NCBI GenBank assembly: GCA_910583895.1
Contig: CAJTYJ010000026.1
Coordinates: forward strand, 1 to 45,443
DNA length: 45,443 nucleotides
Reading direction: 5' to 3'
Source: an uncultured Lachnospiraceae bacterium
Lineage (GTDB): Bacteria > Bacillota > Clostridia > Lachnospirales > Lachnospiraceae
Shown here: positions 24,846 through 32,903 of the stretch, piece after piece
How positions within the stretch are numbered: position 1 is the stretch's first letter
Layout of the letters: the number at the start of each line of letters is the position of its first letter
Made by a program: the position numbers and the translations under genes
The notes under the pieces: generated by a model
What the model saw: the letters and a program-made list of their open reading frames with translations, nothing else
Database searches by the model: none
Told to the model about the DNA's origin: nothing

Positions 24846-25283
24846 ATGAGCGCCAAAACAAGAATATGGGTATTCCATATGAAAGAACTTATCTATACCG
24901 CGGTGTTTATCGTTCTGGGCATTGTCTTTTTGCTGCTTATGATCTTTATGTTTGCCTCCGACAAAGAGCAGACCGCCACAGCAGAACTTCCACCCAAATA
25001 CACAGCCGGAATCTACACGGCATCCATGACGCTGGGCGGCAACCCGGTGGAGATCGCCGTTACTGTAGACGAAGACTACATCTCTTCCATCCATTTCCGG
25101 CAGTTAGATGAGACCGTATCTGCCATGTATCCACTCATGGAGCCCGCTCTGGAATCACTTTCCAAACAGATCTGTGAAACACAGTCTCTGGAAAACCTCT
25201 CGTATTCCGAGGAAAGCCAGTACACATCCCTGATGCTTATGAGCGCAATCCGCACTGCCCTCGAAAAGGCTGAAAACAATTAG
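24846..25283 (+). CDS. Small membrane-anchored protein, FMN-binding-domain-like
   Basis: This 145-residue protein has one N-terminal membrane span (about residues 14-38, ELIYTAVFIVLGIVFLLLMI). The exported part reads AGIYTASMTLGGNPVEIAVT and VDEDYISSIHF, and ends QYTSLMLMSAIRTALEKA. This recalls the 'GTYxxxxxG...vxVxvkdgkI' opening and 'xATxTSxAIxxAVxxAL' ending of FMN-binding (RnfG/NqrC-type) domains, but the usual flavin-attaching Ser/Thr context is degenerate. GCAGGAG precedes the ATG. It ends tail to tail with the DUF3810 gene, overlapping four bases. Family assignment is tentative. Confidence 0.65.
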   Translation: MSAKTRIWVFHMKELIYTAVFIVLGIVFLLLMIFMFASDKEQTATAELPPKYTAGIYTASMTLGGNPVEIAVTVDEDYISSIHFRQLDETVSAMYPLMEPALESLSKQICETQSLENLSYSEESQYTSLMLMSAIRTALEKAENN

Positions 25284-26425
25284 CTGCCACGAACAAGACG
25301 AGCGGCAGGGCTCTCCCCTGCCCTTCGCTGGCGGTATTCCCCCAGCAAAAGATCCACCATGCGCCCGTAACTTTTGCTTCCTTCCTCCTGGGCATTCGCC
25401 CGCAGATAGGTGTCATTCACCTTGTCAGATACCCTGGACACCGGCCCTTCATACTGTTCCCAGTAGAGCCTGTGATATGCATAATCCCTTTCTGCCTGTT
25501 CGCAGAGCTTTTCCCTGACCGCTACAAACCGCTCATAGTCCGCCTTATAAAGAGCATTGATACTGTGAGTATATGCCAAAAGCAATCCACTGTACTGCAG
25601 GGTCGGGTCCTCAGACCCTGTACAGGCAAGATAGGCTATATAGTTTGCCTCATCCTCCCGCATAAAACCCTTCAGATGGGACAGCTCATGGCAGAGCACT
25701 GCAGGCTGATTATAGGCCGGAATATCCGGATTGTAATGAGCCTCCATGGTGTAAGGCCCAAAGACTCCCTCTAAAAATTCCATGGACAGCACTTTCCAGG
25801 TCCATACCGGTTTGGCCTTCGGATACCATCCGGCAAGCTCATGGTATTGTTTCCCCAAATCCATCATGGCCGCTCTGGTTTTCTCCCGCATCCCAGAAGG
25901 AACAGCCGTCAGACCGTTCTCCTGCCGCTGTGTCCGGACACTCACTTCCTCAATCTGCTCCGTCAGCCAAAGGCAAAGCTCTTCGAGTTCCGCGACTGTG
26001 GAAGGTTCCATAGGAAGCCTGGCCAGCTCTGAAAAAGGAGTCCGATGATAATTCATCCCGCAGGTCACAGTAAAAGCAAACAGCCACAGGATTAAAATTT
26101 TCCCGATATTCTTTCCGGTCTGCACCGCAAATGTGTTCGCTTCTGTTCTTTTCTGCCGGATCCGGATAAAGCCGGCCAGCAGATAGTAAAACGCCGCCAG
26201 AACCAGCAGGTAAATCAGGCATTCATCCAGCGCAAAGGGCACAAAGGAGCTGATCCCTCCCAGAACCAGCAGAACCTGAGGATAGATGTTTTTGGCATAC
26301 CACTCTGCAAAGCCCGGCGCCGATCTTGCCAGGTACTGCAGGATTACGGTCACCAGAAGCATCGTCCCCCAGAAGAAAAACTTCTGTCTTCCTACTCTTC
26401 TGTCTTTTTTGTCTGTCCGATACAT
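25280..26425 (-). CDS. DUF3810 membrane protein with an HExxH motif
   Basis: This is a 381-residue protein. Three N-terminal spans (about residues 15-130) are followed by a soluble domain with VLCHELSHLKGFMREDEANY, matching a zinc-metallopeptidase HExxH plus a downstream Glu, the hallmark of DUF3810. Substrate unknown. AGGAG lies about 10 nt before the ATG. The start overlaps the end of the LspA-like gene by 34 bases, so the genes are probably coupled in a clpX-lspA-like-DUF3810 unit, a combination that hints at membrane-protein quality control. Confidence 0.85.
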   Translation of the reverse strand: MYRTDKKDRRVGRQKFFFWGTMLLVTVILQYLARSAPGFAEWYAKNIYPQVLLVLGGISSFVPFALDECLIYLLVLAAFYYLLAGFIRIRQKRTEANTFAVQTGKNIGKILILWLFAFTVTCGMNYHRTPFSELARLPMEPSTVAELEELCLWLTEQIEEVSVRTQRQENGLTAVPSGMREKTRAAMMDLGKQYHELAGWYPKAKPVWTWKVLSMEFLEGVFGPYTMEAHYNPDIPAYNQPAVLCHELSHLKGFMREDEANYIAYLACTGSEDPTLQYSGLLLAYTHSINALYKADYERFVAVREKLCEQAERDYAYHRLYWEQYEGPVSRVSDKVNDTYLRANAQEEGSKSYGRMVDLLLGEYRQRRAGESPAARLVRGS

Positions 26426-26859
26426 ATCAGTAACGCTCCTGTCATGATAAAGAAATCGGACAAATTAAAGACCAGATGGTTCAGCCTCTGAAAAGGCGTG
26501 CGAAAACTCACATAATCCACCACGTATCCCTTCTTGCACCGGTCGTACAGATTAGAGAGTGCTCCCCCGGTTAAGAGAGCGAAGCCCGCCTTTTGTACCT
26601 CATGTCCCTTTTTCAGAAGAAGGGCGGCAAACGCAGCCACACTTCCCAGAATCAGAATGCCGCTGCCTTTGATGATGGCAGGCATATGTCCTTCCAGCCT
26701 TCCCCCTGCCATCCCGTAATTCCGAAGCTTTTTCACCCGGACTCTTCCTCCAAGCAGCTCCCTTTCCTGATCAAAATCCGGATTGTTATCTATCTCGTGT
26801 TTTATTGCAAGGTCTGTCTGAAACAGGCCCAGCGCCAGTTGTATCCATAAAAGTTTCAT
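26392..26859 (-). CDS. Divergent signal peptidase II (LspA)-like protein
   Basis: This is a 155-residue, probably four-span membrane protein. LspA motifs are recognisable but altered: NYGMAGGRL for the usual NxGAAF, SNLYDRCKKGYVVDYVSF for NxxDRxxxGxVxDF, and FNLSDFFIM for FNxAD. Both catalytic aspartates (NLYDR and NLSD) are retained, so proteolysis of lipoprotein signal peptides is possible. The first span lacks the usual DQxTK segment (FQTDLAIKHEI instead) and a charged stretch DNNPDFDQERELLGG replaces the normal periplasmic loop. It may be a specialised paralogue. It starts 14 bp after clpX with AGAGGGAAG upstream. Confidence 0.7.
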   Translation of the reverse strand: MKLLWIQLALGLFQTDLAIKHEIDNNPDFDQERELLGGRVRVKKLRNYGMAGGRLEGHMPAIIKGSGILILGSVAAFAALLLKKGHEVQKAGFALLTGGALSNLYDRCKKGYVVDYVSFRTPFQRLNHLVFNLSDFFIMTGALLICIGQTKKTEE

Positions 26860-26873
26860 CTTCTTCCCTCTGC

Positions 26874-28337
26874 TTATCCCTGCATCTCAAGAGCCGGAGC
26901 CCCCCGCATGGTGATCAGAGGCCCTCCTCTGTGTTCGATGTAATCTTCTGTAATCATCACCTGTCCGATATTGTCATCTTTTGGAATCTCATACATAATA
27001 TCCAGCATGAAGTCCTCAATGATAGCCCGAAGAGCCCTTGCCCCGGTATCTTTCTCCATAGCCTTTCTGGCGATGGCCCGAAGAGCGCCTTCTGTAAACT
27101 CCAGCTTCACCTCATCCAGGGCAAGAAGCTTCTGGTACTGCTTCAGGATCGCATTCTTCGGCTCTTTCAGGATCGAGACCATCATGTCCTCTGAAAGCCC
27201 GTCCAGAGTAAAAATTACCGGAAGCCTCCCGATAAATTCCGGAATCATACCGAATTTCCGGATATCTTCCACCGTGACCTTGCGTATCAGATTCTTTTCC
27301 TTATCGTATTTATCTTTCAGATCCGCCCGGAAGCCGATGGAAGACTGCTCATTTAAACGCTCCTTGATGATCTCCTCCAAATCCGGAAAGGCTCCGCCGC
27401 AGATAAAAAGGATGTTCTTCGTGTTGACCGTCTCTAAGGGGACCATGGCATTCTTACTGTTGGCACCCACAGGCACCTCCACTTCTGCGCCTTCCAAAAG
27501 CTTCAGCATCCCCTGCTGCACAGATTCTCCGCTTACGTCCCTCTGATTGGTGTTCTTCTTTTTGGCAATTTTGTCAATCTCATCGATAAATACAATGCCC
27601 CGCTCTGCCTTCTCCACATCGTTGTCTGCCGCCGCCAGAAGCTTGGACAGCACGCTTTCAATGTCATCTCCGATATACCCGGCCTCCGTCAGAGAAGTCG
27701 CATCCGCAATAGCCAGAGGGACATCCAGAAGACGCGCCAGTGTCTTTACCAGGTAGGTCTTTCCGCTTCCGGTCGGTCCGATCATCAGCATATTGGACTT
27801 CTCGATCTCGATGCCGTCCCCTTCCGCGCCGGCTGCCACCCGCTTGTAATGATTGTAGACGGCCACCGAAATGACCTTTTTGGCCTTCTCCTGCCCGATC
27901 ACATACTCATCCAGACTTTCCTTAATCCGGTGGGGCGCAGGTATGGAGCGGATATCAAACGTTTTCTTTGACTCCACCTGCTTTTCGTTCTCTTTCGGAG
28001 CAGTCTTCCTTTTTACTTTCTGCCTTCTGGGAATCAAGTTCTGCAGATCCGCCAGGTTGATCATACTGATATTGGGCATTTTGGAAAAATCCATTTTGCT
28101 GTAATCCACATTTCCGCTGCTCATCATATCCATCGTCCGCTGCATGCACTCCGGACAGATGCTGATCTCTTTGGTCAGATGAATCATCTTCCCGGCTTTG
28201 CTCTCCGGCCTGTGGCATACAAAACAGACATCCTCGTACGAACTTTCCTTAGACCCCTCTCCCTCGGGATCCGTTCTGTCCTTTTTTATTTCCTGCTCTT
28301 CTTTATCCAAATCCTGTTCTCTATAATCCGTCTCCAT
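26874..28337 (-). CDS. clpX: ClpX-type AAA+ unfoldase (variant with long N-terminus and linker)
   Basis: This is a 487-residue unfoldase, longer than the usual ~420. A charged extension (1-33) precedes the zinc-binding domain with C38, C41, C61 and C64 (CFVC...CPEC), then a basic linker (RRQKVKRKTAPKENEKQ). AAA+ motifs: GPTGSGKTYLVKTLA (Walker A), GIVFIDEIDKIAKK (Walker B), pore loop GYIGDD, and GIPEFIGR-like GMIPEFIGRLPV. SSIGFRAD contains the IGF tripeptide that docks onto ClpP, so it can act with ClpP. There is no clpP next to it, and this may be a second ClpX beside a canonical one elsewhere. It has its own promoter. Confidence 0.88.
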   Translation of the reverse strand: METDYREQDLDKEEQEIKKDRTDPEGEGSKESSYEDVCFVCHRPESKAGKMIHLTKEISICPECMQRTMDMMSSGNVDYSKMDFSKMPNISMINLADLQNLIPRRQKVKRKTAPKENEKQVESKKTFDIRSIPAPHRIKESLDEYVIGQEKAKKVISVAVYNHYKRVAAGAEGDGIEIEKSNMLMIGPTGSGKTYLVKTLARLLDVPLAIADATSLTEAGYIGDDIESVLSKLLAAADNDVEKAERGIVFIDEIDKIAKKKNTNQRDVSGESVQQGMLKLLEGAEVEVPVGANSKNAMVPLETVNTKNILFICGGAFPDLEEIIKERLNEQSSIGFRADLKDKYDKEKNLIRKVTVEDIRKFGMIPEFIGRLPVIFTLDGLSEDMMVSILKEPKNAILKQYQKLLALDEVKLEFTEGALRAIARKAMEKDTGARALRAIIEDFMLDIMYEIPKDDNIGQVMITEDYIEHRGGPLITMRGAPALEMQG

Positions 28338-28367
28338 ACTCCTGAATCCTTTCTTTCATTCGTACTG

Positions 28368-28396
28368 ATTATATAATACCCCCATGCCCCCCGCAA
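28368..28396 (-). promoter_or_regulatory. clpX promoter
   Basis: Minus strand TTGCGG (28396-28391), 17-base spacer with a G-rich run, TATAAT (28373-28368), about 30 bases before the start codon. Confidence 0.6.
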
Positions 28397-28555
28397 GTAA
28401 AGTTTTTATAAATAGATTCCGCTGTCAATAACTGGCTGCCCCTCCCCCTCGCTCAATATCAGGCCGGACGCGGGCAGATTTTCCTGAAATATCCACTGTC
28501 GGACACGGTTCTTTCAGATGCATATTTTGCATCCCTGCTTTCCAGAATAAACTGC

Positions 28556-28595
28556 GGCTGCCGCAGAATGCAGTCCCCTGCATTCTGCGGCAGCC
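28556..28595 (-). terminator. Large hairpin downstream of htrA
   Basis: GGCTGCCGCAGAATGCA is a perfect 17-pair stem with TGCATTCTGCGGCAGCC around a six-base loop. It lies 8 bases past the htrA stop. The T tract is poor (GCAGTTTATTC on the minus strand), so RNA stabilisation is an alternative role. Confidence 0.65.
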
Positions 28596-28602
28596 CACTT
28601 CT

Positions 28603-29955
28603 CTATTCTTCTGTTCCTGCTCCTACCTGAGCCCCGCTGCTCAGGGTGATATCCAGTATTTTTTCCACATACTCTGCGTCATCCAATCTCTGAATCGTAA
28701 TGGAGATGGTCTCACCGGATGCATAGTAGCGCAGCGTATCTCCAAGCTGTGCATAACTGCTGATTCTGGTCCCATCCAGCTTTGTGATGATATCTCCCTT
28801 CTGAAGGCCTGCCCTGTCCGCAGCGCCGCCCTCGGTGATGGTGCTGATATACACCCCTTCCGGCATCCCGTAGTTCTCTGACACATCCGACGTCACATCC
28901 ACGCCGGTGATGCCAAGGTATCCTTTATCCTCCTCTTTCACCTGATCTCTGGTCACCTTGTTCATCAGGTCACCGATGATGGATTCCACATCGCTGATGG
29001 GAATGGCATATCCCATACCTTCCACATCTTCAGAGATAAATTTCACAGAGTTGATACCGATCAGCTCTCCTTTGCTGTTCAGAAGTGCTCCGCCGCTGTT
29101 GCCCGGATTGATGGCCGCATCGGTCTGTATCAGCCGGTTGGTGATCGTCCTGCCCTCCGAGGTCACGCTGACCTCCCGGTTTAAGGCGCTGACGATACCG
29201 GAAGTCACAGAGAGTCCGTAGCCGTAAGCATTGCCGATCGCCACCACCGGTTCTCCTACTTCCATGGAACTGGAGTCACCTACCGCCGCGATCCGGATCA
29301 TATCCTGAGTCTCTGCCGGGATATCTTCTGTCAGAACTGCAATCACGGCCAGATCTTTCCCCGGATCGGTTCCTTTTACTTTTGCAGGAATGACGTTATC
29401 CTCATCTGCCGCCTCCCCGTCGGAATTAAAGTAGACGCTGATCTCCTTGGCGCCGGACACCACATGATTGTTGGTCACAATCAGAATCTCCGTATCATTC
29501 CTTCCGATGATGATGCCAGAACCGCTGGACTGGCTTTCCTGTTCATAGGTGCCAAAAAAAGTCCGGAACTCCGTAGTTCCCACATTGGTGATGGACACCA
29601 CAGAGGGCATACAGTTTTGAACAATATCCGACACGTCATAGACATCCGAACTGTTGTTCGCTACCGTGGTCGTGGGGGTTGCGCTTCCGCCGGTTCCCCT
29701 GTCCCCTTCTCCTTTTGTAGTCACCGCATCTCCAAAAACCTGTCTTCCAATATAGTTCGTGCCCATAAAAGAGGCGCTGGCCGCACTTCCGAATACCAAT
29801 GCCAGCACCAGGCACTTGGCCACCGTCTTTCCAAAGCCGCGTTTCTTTTTTTGTCCGGGCTCCTTCATCCTGGAAGAAGAATCATAGTGGATATACCCGC
29901 CGTTTGTATCATAATAACTGCCTGTCTCTGTATGGTTGTTCTGATTATCATACAT
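28603..29955 (-). CDS. htrA: HtrA/DegP-like membrane-anchored serine protease
   Basis: This 450-residue S1C protease handles misfolded exported proteins. A hydrophilic Asn/Tyr-rich cytoplasmic tail (1-35) and basic stretch KKKRGFGK precede one span (about 45-65, CLVLALVFGSAASASFMG). The catalytic triad is His in VTNNHVVSG, Asp in DPGKDLAVIAV and Ser in NPGNSGGALLN. One PDZ domain lies at the C-terminus (GYLGITGVDVTSD, GAADRAGLQKGDIITKLDG). AAAGGAG precedes the ATG. It is divergent from the DUF3048 lipoprotein; two direct repeats in the shared promoter suggest control by a response regulator. Confidence 0.93.
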   Translation of the reverse strand: MYDNQNNHTETGSYYDTNGGYIHYDSSSRMKEPGQKKKRGFGKTVAKCLVLALVFGSAASASFMGTNYIGRQVFGDAVTTKGEGDRGTGGSATPTTTVANNSSDVYDVSDIVQNCMPSVVSITNVGTTEFRTFFGTYEQESQSSGSGIIIGRNDTEILIVTNNHVVSGAKEISVYFNSDGEAADEDNVIPAKVKGTDPGKDLAVIAVLTEDIPAETQDMIRIAAVGDSSSMEVGEPVVAIGNAYGYGLSVTSGIVSALNREVSVTSEGRTITNRLIQTDAAINPGNSGGALLNSKGELIGINSVKFISEDVEGMGYAIPISDVESIIGDLMNKVTRDQVKEEDKGYLGITGVDVTSDVSENYGMPEGVYISTITEGGAADRAGLQKGDIITKLDGTRISSYAQLGDTLRYYASGETISITIQRLDDAEYVEKILDITLSSGAQVGAGTEE

Positions 29956-30011
29956 GATGCATTACTCCTTTCTGAATCGCAACAGTCTTGTGATTGTCCT
30001 TTTGGATAAAT

Positions 30012-30093
30012 CTACTATAACAGGGAATTGTGATAGAATTGTGATTAAATCTTTAAAAATCTTTGAAAAGGGTGTATACTGTTAGAGTCTTTT
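30012..30093 (+). promoter_or_regulatory. Divergent promoter region with 11-bp-spaced direct repeats
   Basis: GAATTGTGAT occurs twice, at 30025-30034 and 30036-30045, an 11-bp period typical of OmpR-family binding. Rightward promoter: TTTAAA, 17 bases, TATACT (about 30052-30080). A leftward -10 TATAGT lies at about 30014-30019, adjacent to the repeats. Confidence 0.5.
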
Positions 30094-30121
30094 AGAAAAT
30101 CACAGAAAGGATTCGTATTAC

Positions 30122-31246
30122 ATGAAGAAAAAAACTTTACTGCTCTTTTTATCTGCCGTATTGGCATGTACCGCTCTGACCGGCTGCGGCGGCAAAGAGG
30201 AAGAAGCGGCACCAGCTGTCACTGATGTATCCGAGACAGCCGGATCAGAAGAAGAATCAGAGGAAGAGCCAGAAGAAGAACCGGAAGAAGAGATTCCGGA
30301 AGAAACCCGCGAAGGTATGTACCGCAGCGAACTGACCAATGAATGGATTGATGAGGCACTTCAGAACCAGCGCCCGGTGGCAATCATGGTTGACAATGAA
30401 AAAACTGCCCTTCTCCACTATGGACTTACCCAGGCAGATATTGTATATGAGATGATGAACAGTACTGCCAACGGAGAAATCACCCGTTTTATGGCACTTG
30501 TCAAAGACTGGAATAGCATCACCCAGTTCGGAAGCATCCGAAGCGTGCGTCCCACCAACTTTATGATCGCACCGGAGTACAACGCGGTGGTCGTCCATGA
30601 CGGCGGTCCCTTCTACATCGACCCTTACCTCAAAAATCCCTGGGTTGACCATTTAAGCGGCGGATTTGCCCGGGTCAATAACGGAAAGTCCAGAGAGTTC
30701 ACAGAGTATGTCACCACCGGAGAGATCGAGAAGAGACTTTCATCAGCCGGAATCTCTTCTGAATACAATGATTATTATCCCGGTCCCCACTGGCAGTTCG
30801 CAAGTGAATCAAATCCGGTAGACCTGTCGGAAGCTTCGGATTCCAAAGACTGTACTTTGGTAGATCTGCCCTTTGATCACAACGGCTCCCAGTTGGATTA
30901 TGACCCGGCAAGCAACACCTATCTGTACTCCGAGTACAATATGAAGCACACAGACCCGGCTAACGGCGACAAGCAGCTTGCCTTCACCAATGTCCTGATC
31001 CAGAATGCCACTCATACCCAGTATGACAGCAACGGCTATATGCAGTTCAACATCCTGGAGCAGACCGGACGCAGCGGTTATTACATCACCGGAGGAAAGG
31101 CCATCCCGGTGACCTGGAGCAAAGGACATGACATGGATCCCACCCGGTTCTATGACATGGACGGCAATCTGATCACCCTCAATACCGGCAAGACCTACAT
31201 TGCACTGGTATCTGACAGCCGCTGGGACGAGCTGGTACTGGAATAA
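30122..31246 (+). CDS. DUF3048-domain lipoprotein (YerB-like)
   Basis: This is a 374-residue lipoprotein. The signal is MKKKTLLLFLSAVLACTALTG (quoted in part) with lipobox LTGC (Cys22). A Glu/Pro-rich acidic linker (residues ~25-60) follows, with runs of EEEPEEEPEEE. The DUF3048 domain has RPVAIMVDNEKTALLHYG, QADIVYEMMNSTANGEITRFM, IRSVRPTNFMIAPEYNAVVVHDGG (in part), and a C-terminal GKAIPVTWSKGHDMDPTRF, a beta-rich second half. Function is unknown; homologues are surface lipoproteins in Firmicutes (YerB in B. subtilis). AAAGGA precedes the ATG. Divergent from htrA, so probably an envelope-stress or surface function (inference). Confidence 0.9.
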   Translation: MKKKTLLLFLSAVLACTALTGCGGKEEEAAPAVTDVSETAGSEEESEEEPEEEPEEEIPEETREGMYRSELTNEWIDEALQNQRPVAIMVDNEKTALLHYGLTQADIVYEMMNSTANGEITRFMALVKDWNSITQFGSIRSVRPTNFMIAPEYNAVVVHDGGPFYIDPYLKNPWVDHLSGGFARVNNGKSREFTEYVTTGEIEKRLSSAGISSEYNDYYPGPHWQFASESNPVDLSEASDSKDCTLVDLPFDHNGSQLDYDPASNTYLYSEYNMKHTDPANGDKQLAFTNVLIQNATHTQYDSNGYMQFNILEQTGRSGYYITGGKAIPVTWSKGHDMDPTRFYDMDGNLITLNTGKTYIALVSDSRWDELVLE

Positions 31247-31360
31247 TCATAAGGTTCATCCGGTAATCCGCAACCAGCGGTTTGGACAGAGCCTTTGCGC
31301 GGCTTTGGTATGAAACGTAACGCATAGCCGCCAGGTACATAATGATACCCGGACAAAAAA

Positions 31361-31403
31361 CAGCGCCCGGCCGAAACAATCGGCAAACCGGGCGCCGTTT
31401 TTA
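31361..31403. terminator. Bidirectional terminator between the DUF3048 gene and citrate synthase
   Basis: CAGCGCCCGG (31361-31370) pairs with CCGGGCGCCG (31388-31397). It is flanked by AAAAAA on the left and TTTTTATTTTT on the right, so it can end transcription from both convergent genes. Confidence 0.85.
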
Positions 31404-31406
31404 TTT

Positions 31407-32744
31407 TTACATACTTTTTTCGATCATGACACTCTTATAAGAAGGACGGATGATCTTGTTCATGCCGATGATCTCTTCGATCCTGTGGGCACTCCAGCCC
31501 ACAATTCTGGCAATGGCAAAGATTGGTGTGTACAGCTCCACCGGAATCCCCAGCATCTCATAAACGAATCCGCTGTAAAAGTCCACATTGGGACTGACGC
31601 CCTTGTAGATCTTACGCTTTCTGGCAATCAGCTCCGGCGCCAGCATCTCGATGTTATTGTACAGCGCCATATCCCGCTCTCTGTTCTTCTCCACGGAAAG
31701 CTTCTCCACAAAACTTTTGAATACCCGTTCACGGGGGTCCGAAAGAGAATAGACCGCATGTCCCATTCCGTAGATCAGTCCTTTCTGGTCAAAGGCCTCT
31801 CCGTCCAGAATCTTGCTCAGATAGCTTCCCACTTCTTCTTTGTCCGTATAATCCTGCACATGCTCCCGGATATCAGACATCATCTCCATCACCTTGATAT
31901 TGGCGCCGCCATGCTTGGGCCCCTTCAGAGAAGACATAGCCGCCGCGATGGCGGAATAGGTATCGGAACCGGAGGAAGTAACGACTCTGGTGGTGAATGT
32001 GGAATTATTGCCGCCGCCATGTTCCATATGGAGCATCAGCGCCACATCCAGCACTTTTGCTTCCAGAAACGTGTAGTTTTTATCAGGCCGCAGCATCATC
32101 AAAAGATTTTCCGCAGTGGACAGCTCCGGGTTCGGCCGGTGTATGTACATACTTTCATCCCGCTCGTAGTGATTGTATGCATGATATCCATATACTGCAA
32201 GCATCGGAAAGACGCTGATCAGATTCAGACACTGCCGGATCACATTCGCAACCTCATTGGAGGCCATATGATCGTCATAAGATGCCAGTGTCAGGATGCT
32301 TCTGGTCATGGAATTCATGATGTCCTTGTTGGACGCCTTCATGATGACATCCCGCGTAAAATTCGTCGGAAGTTCTCTTCCTGCAGCCACCAGATCTGCA
32401 AACTCCGCTTCTTCTTCTTTCGTCGGAAGTTCCCCAAACAGCAGAAGGTACGCCGTTTTCTCAAAGCCAAAGGCATCTTCGGATATACTGTTTACCAGGT
32501 CTATCACATTGTAGCCCCGATACCAAAGGGCACCTTCACAGGGAATCTTTTTCCCGTCCACTACCTGAAAAGAATCGATCTTGGATATATTTGTAAGCCC
32601 TGTGAGCACTCCGTTTCCATTGATATCCCGGAGTCCGCGGTTTACACCAAACTCCTTAAACAGTTCATCAGAGATTGTGTCATTTTCCATACACAGCTTT
32701 TGATACTTTTCCACAAACTCACTCCATTTTTCGTAATATCCCAT
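31407..32744 (-). CDS. gltA: Citrate synthase
   Basis: It condenses oxaloacetate and acetyl-CoA to citrate, feeding the oxidative branch to 2-oxoglutarate and glutamate. The start at 32744 (MGYYEKWSEF) is set by GAGGGGG about 7 nt upstream; a GTG five codons earlier lies within that site. This gives 445 residues, slightly longer than the common ~430. Active-site motifs: LHMEHGGGNNSTF (His), GMGHAVYSLSDPR (second His) and SPNVDFYSGFVYEMLGIP (Asp). It belongs to the long-form Si-type family rather than the Re-type. A 14-bp palindrome about 105 bp upstream may be an operator. Confidence 0.92.
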   Translation of the reverse strand: MGYYEKWSEFVEKYQKLCMENDTISDELFKEFGVNRGLRDINGNGVLTGLTNISKIDSFQVVDGKKIPCEGALWYRGYNVIDLVNSISEDAFGFEKTAYLLLFGELPTKEEEAEFADLVAAGRELPTNFTRDVIMKASNKDIMNSMTRSILTLASYDDHMASNEVANVIRQCLNLISVFPMLAVYGYHAYNHYERDESMYIHRPNPELSTAENLLMMLRPDKNYTFLEAKVLDVALMLHMEHGGGNNSTFTTRVVTSSGSDTYSAIAAAMSSLKGPKHGGANIKVMEMMSDIREHVQDYTDKEEVGSYLSKILDGEAFDQKGLIYGMGHAVYSLSDPRERVFKSFVEKLSVEKNRERDMALYNNIEMLAPELIARKRKIYKGVSPNVDFYSGFVYEMLGIPVELYTPIFAIARIVGWSAHRIEEIIGMNKIIRPSYKSVMIEKSM

Positions 32745-32848
32745 TAATTTCCCCCTCACGTTTTATTTTAGGCGCAGCAGTTCGTCCGATCAGCGCTGGC
32801 ATGAAAATCCCTGGACCACTTTTTTGCAGCACTGAAATTCCGCACTTA

Positions 32849-32862
32849 TTATGTTAACATAA
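32849..32862. promoter_or_regulatory. Perfect palindrome upstream of citrate synthase
   Basis: TTATGTTAACATAA reads the same on both strands. A CATAAT-like -10 overlaps its right arm on the minus strand, so a dimeric repressor could block citrate synthase transcription here. Confidence 0.4.
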
Positions 32863-32903
32863 CTTTTCTAAAATTTCCATCTTTTTTTCTTTCTCCTGTC
32901 CGG

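Noticed and set aside
31485..32747. 420-codon open frame on the plus strand
   Set aside because: Antisense shadow of citrate synthase, whose active-site motifs are clear.
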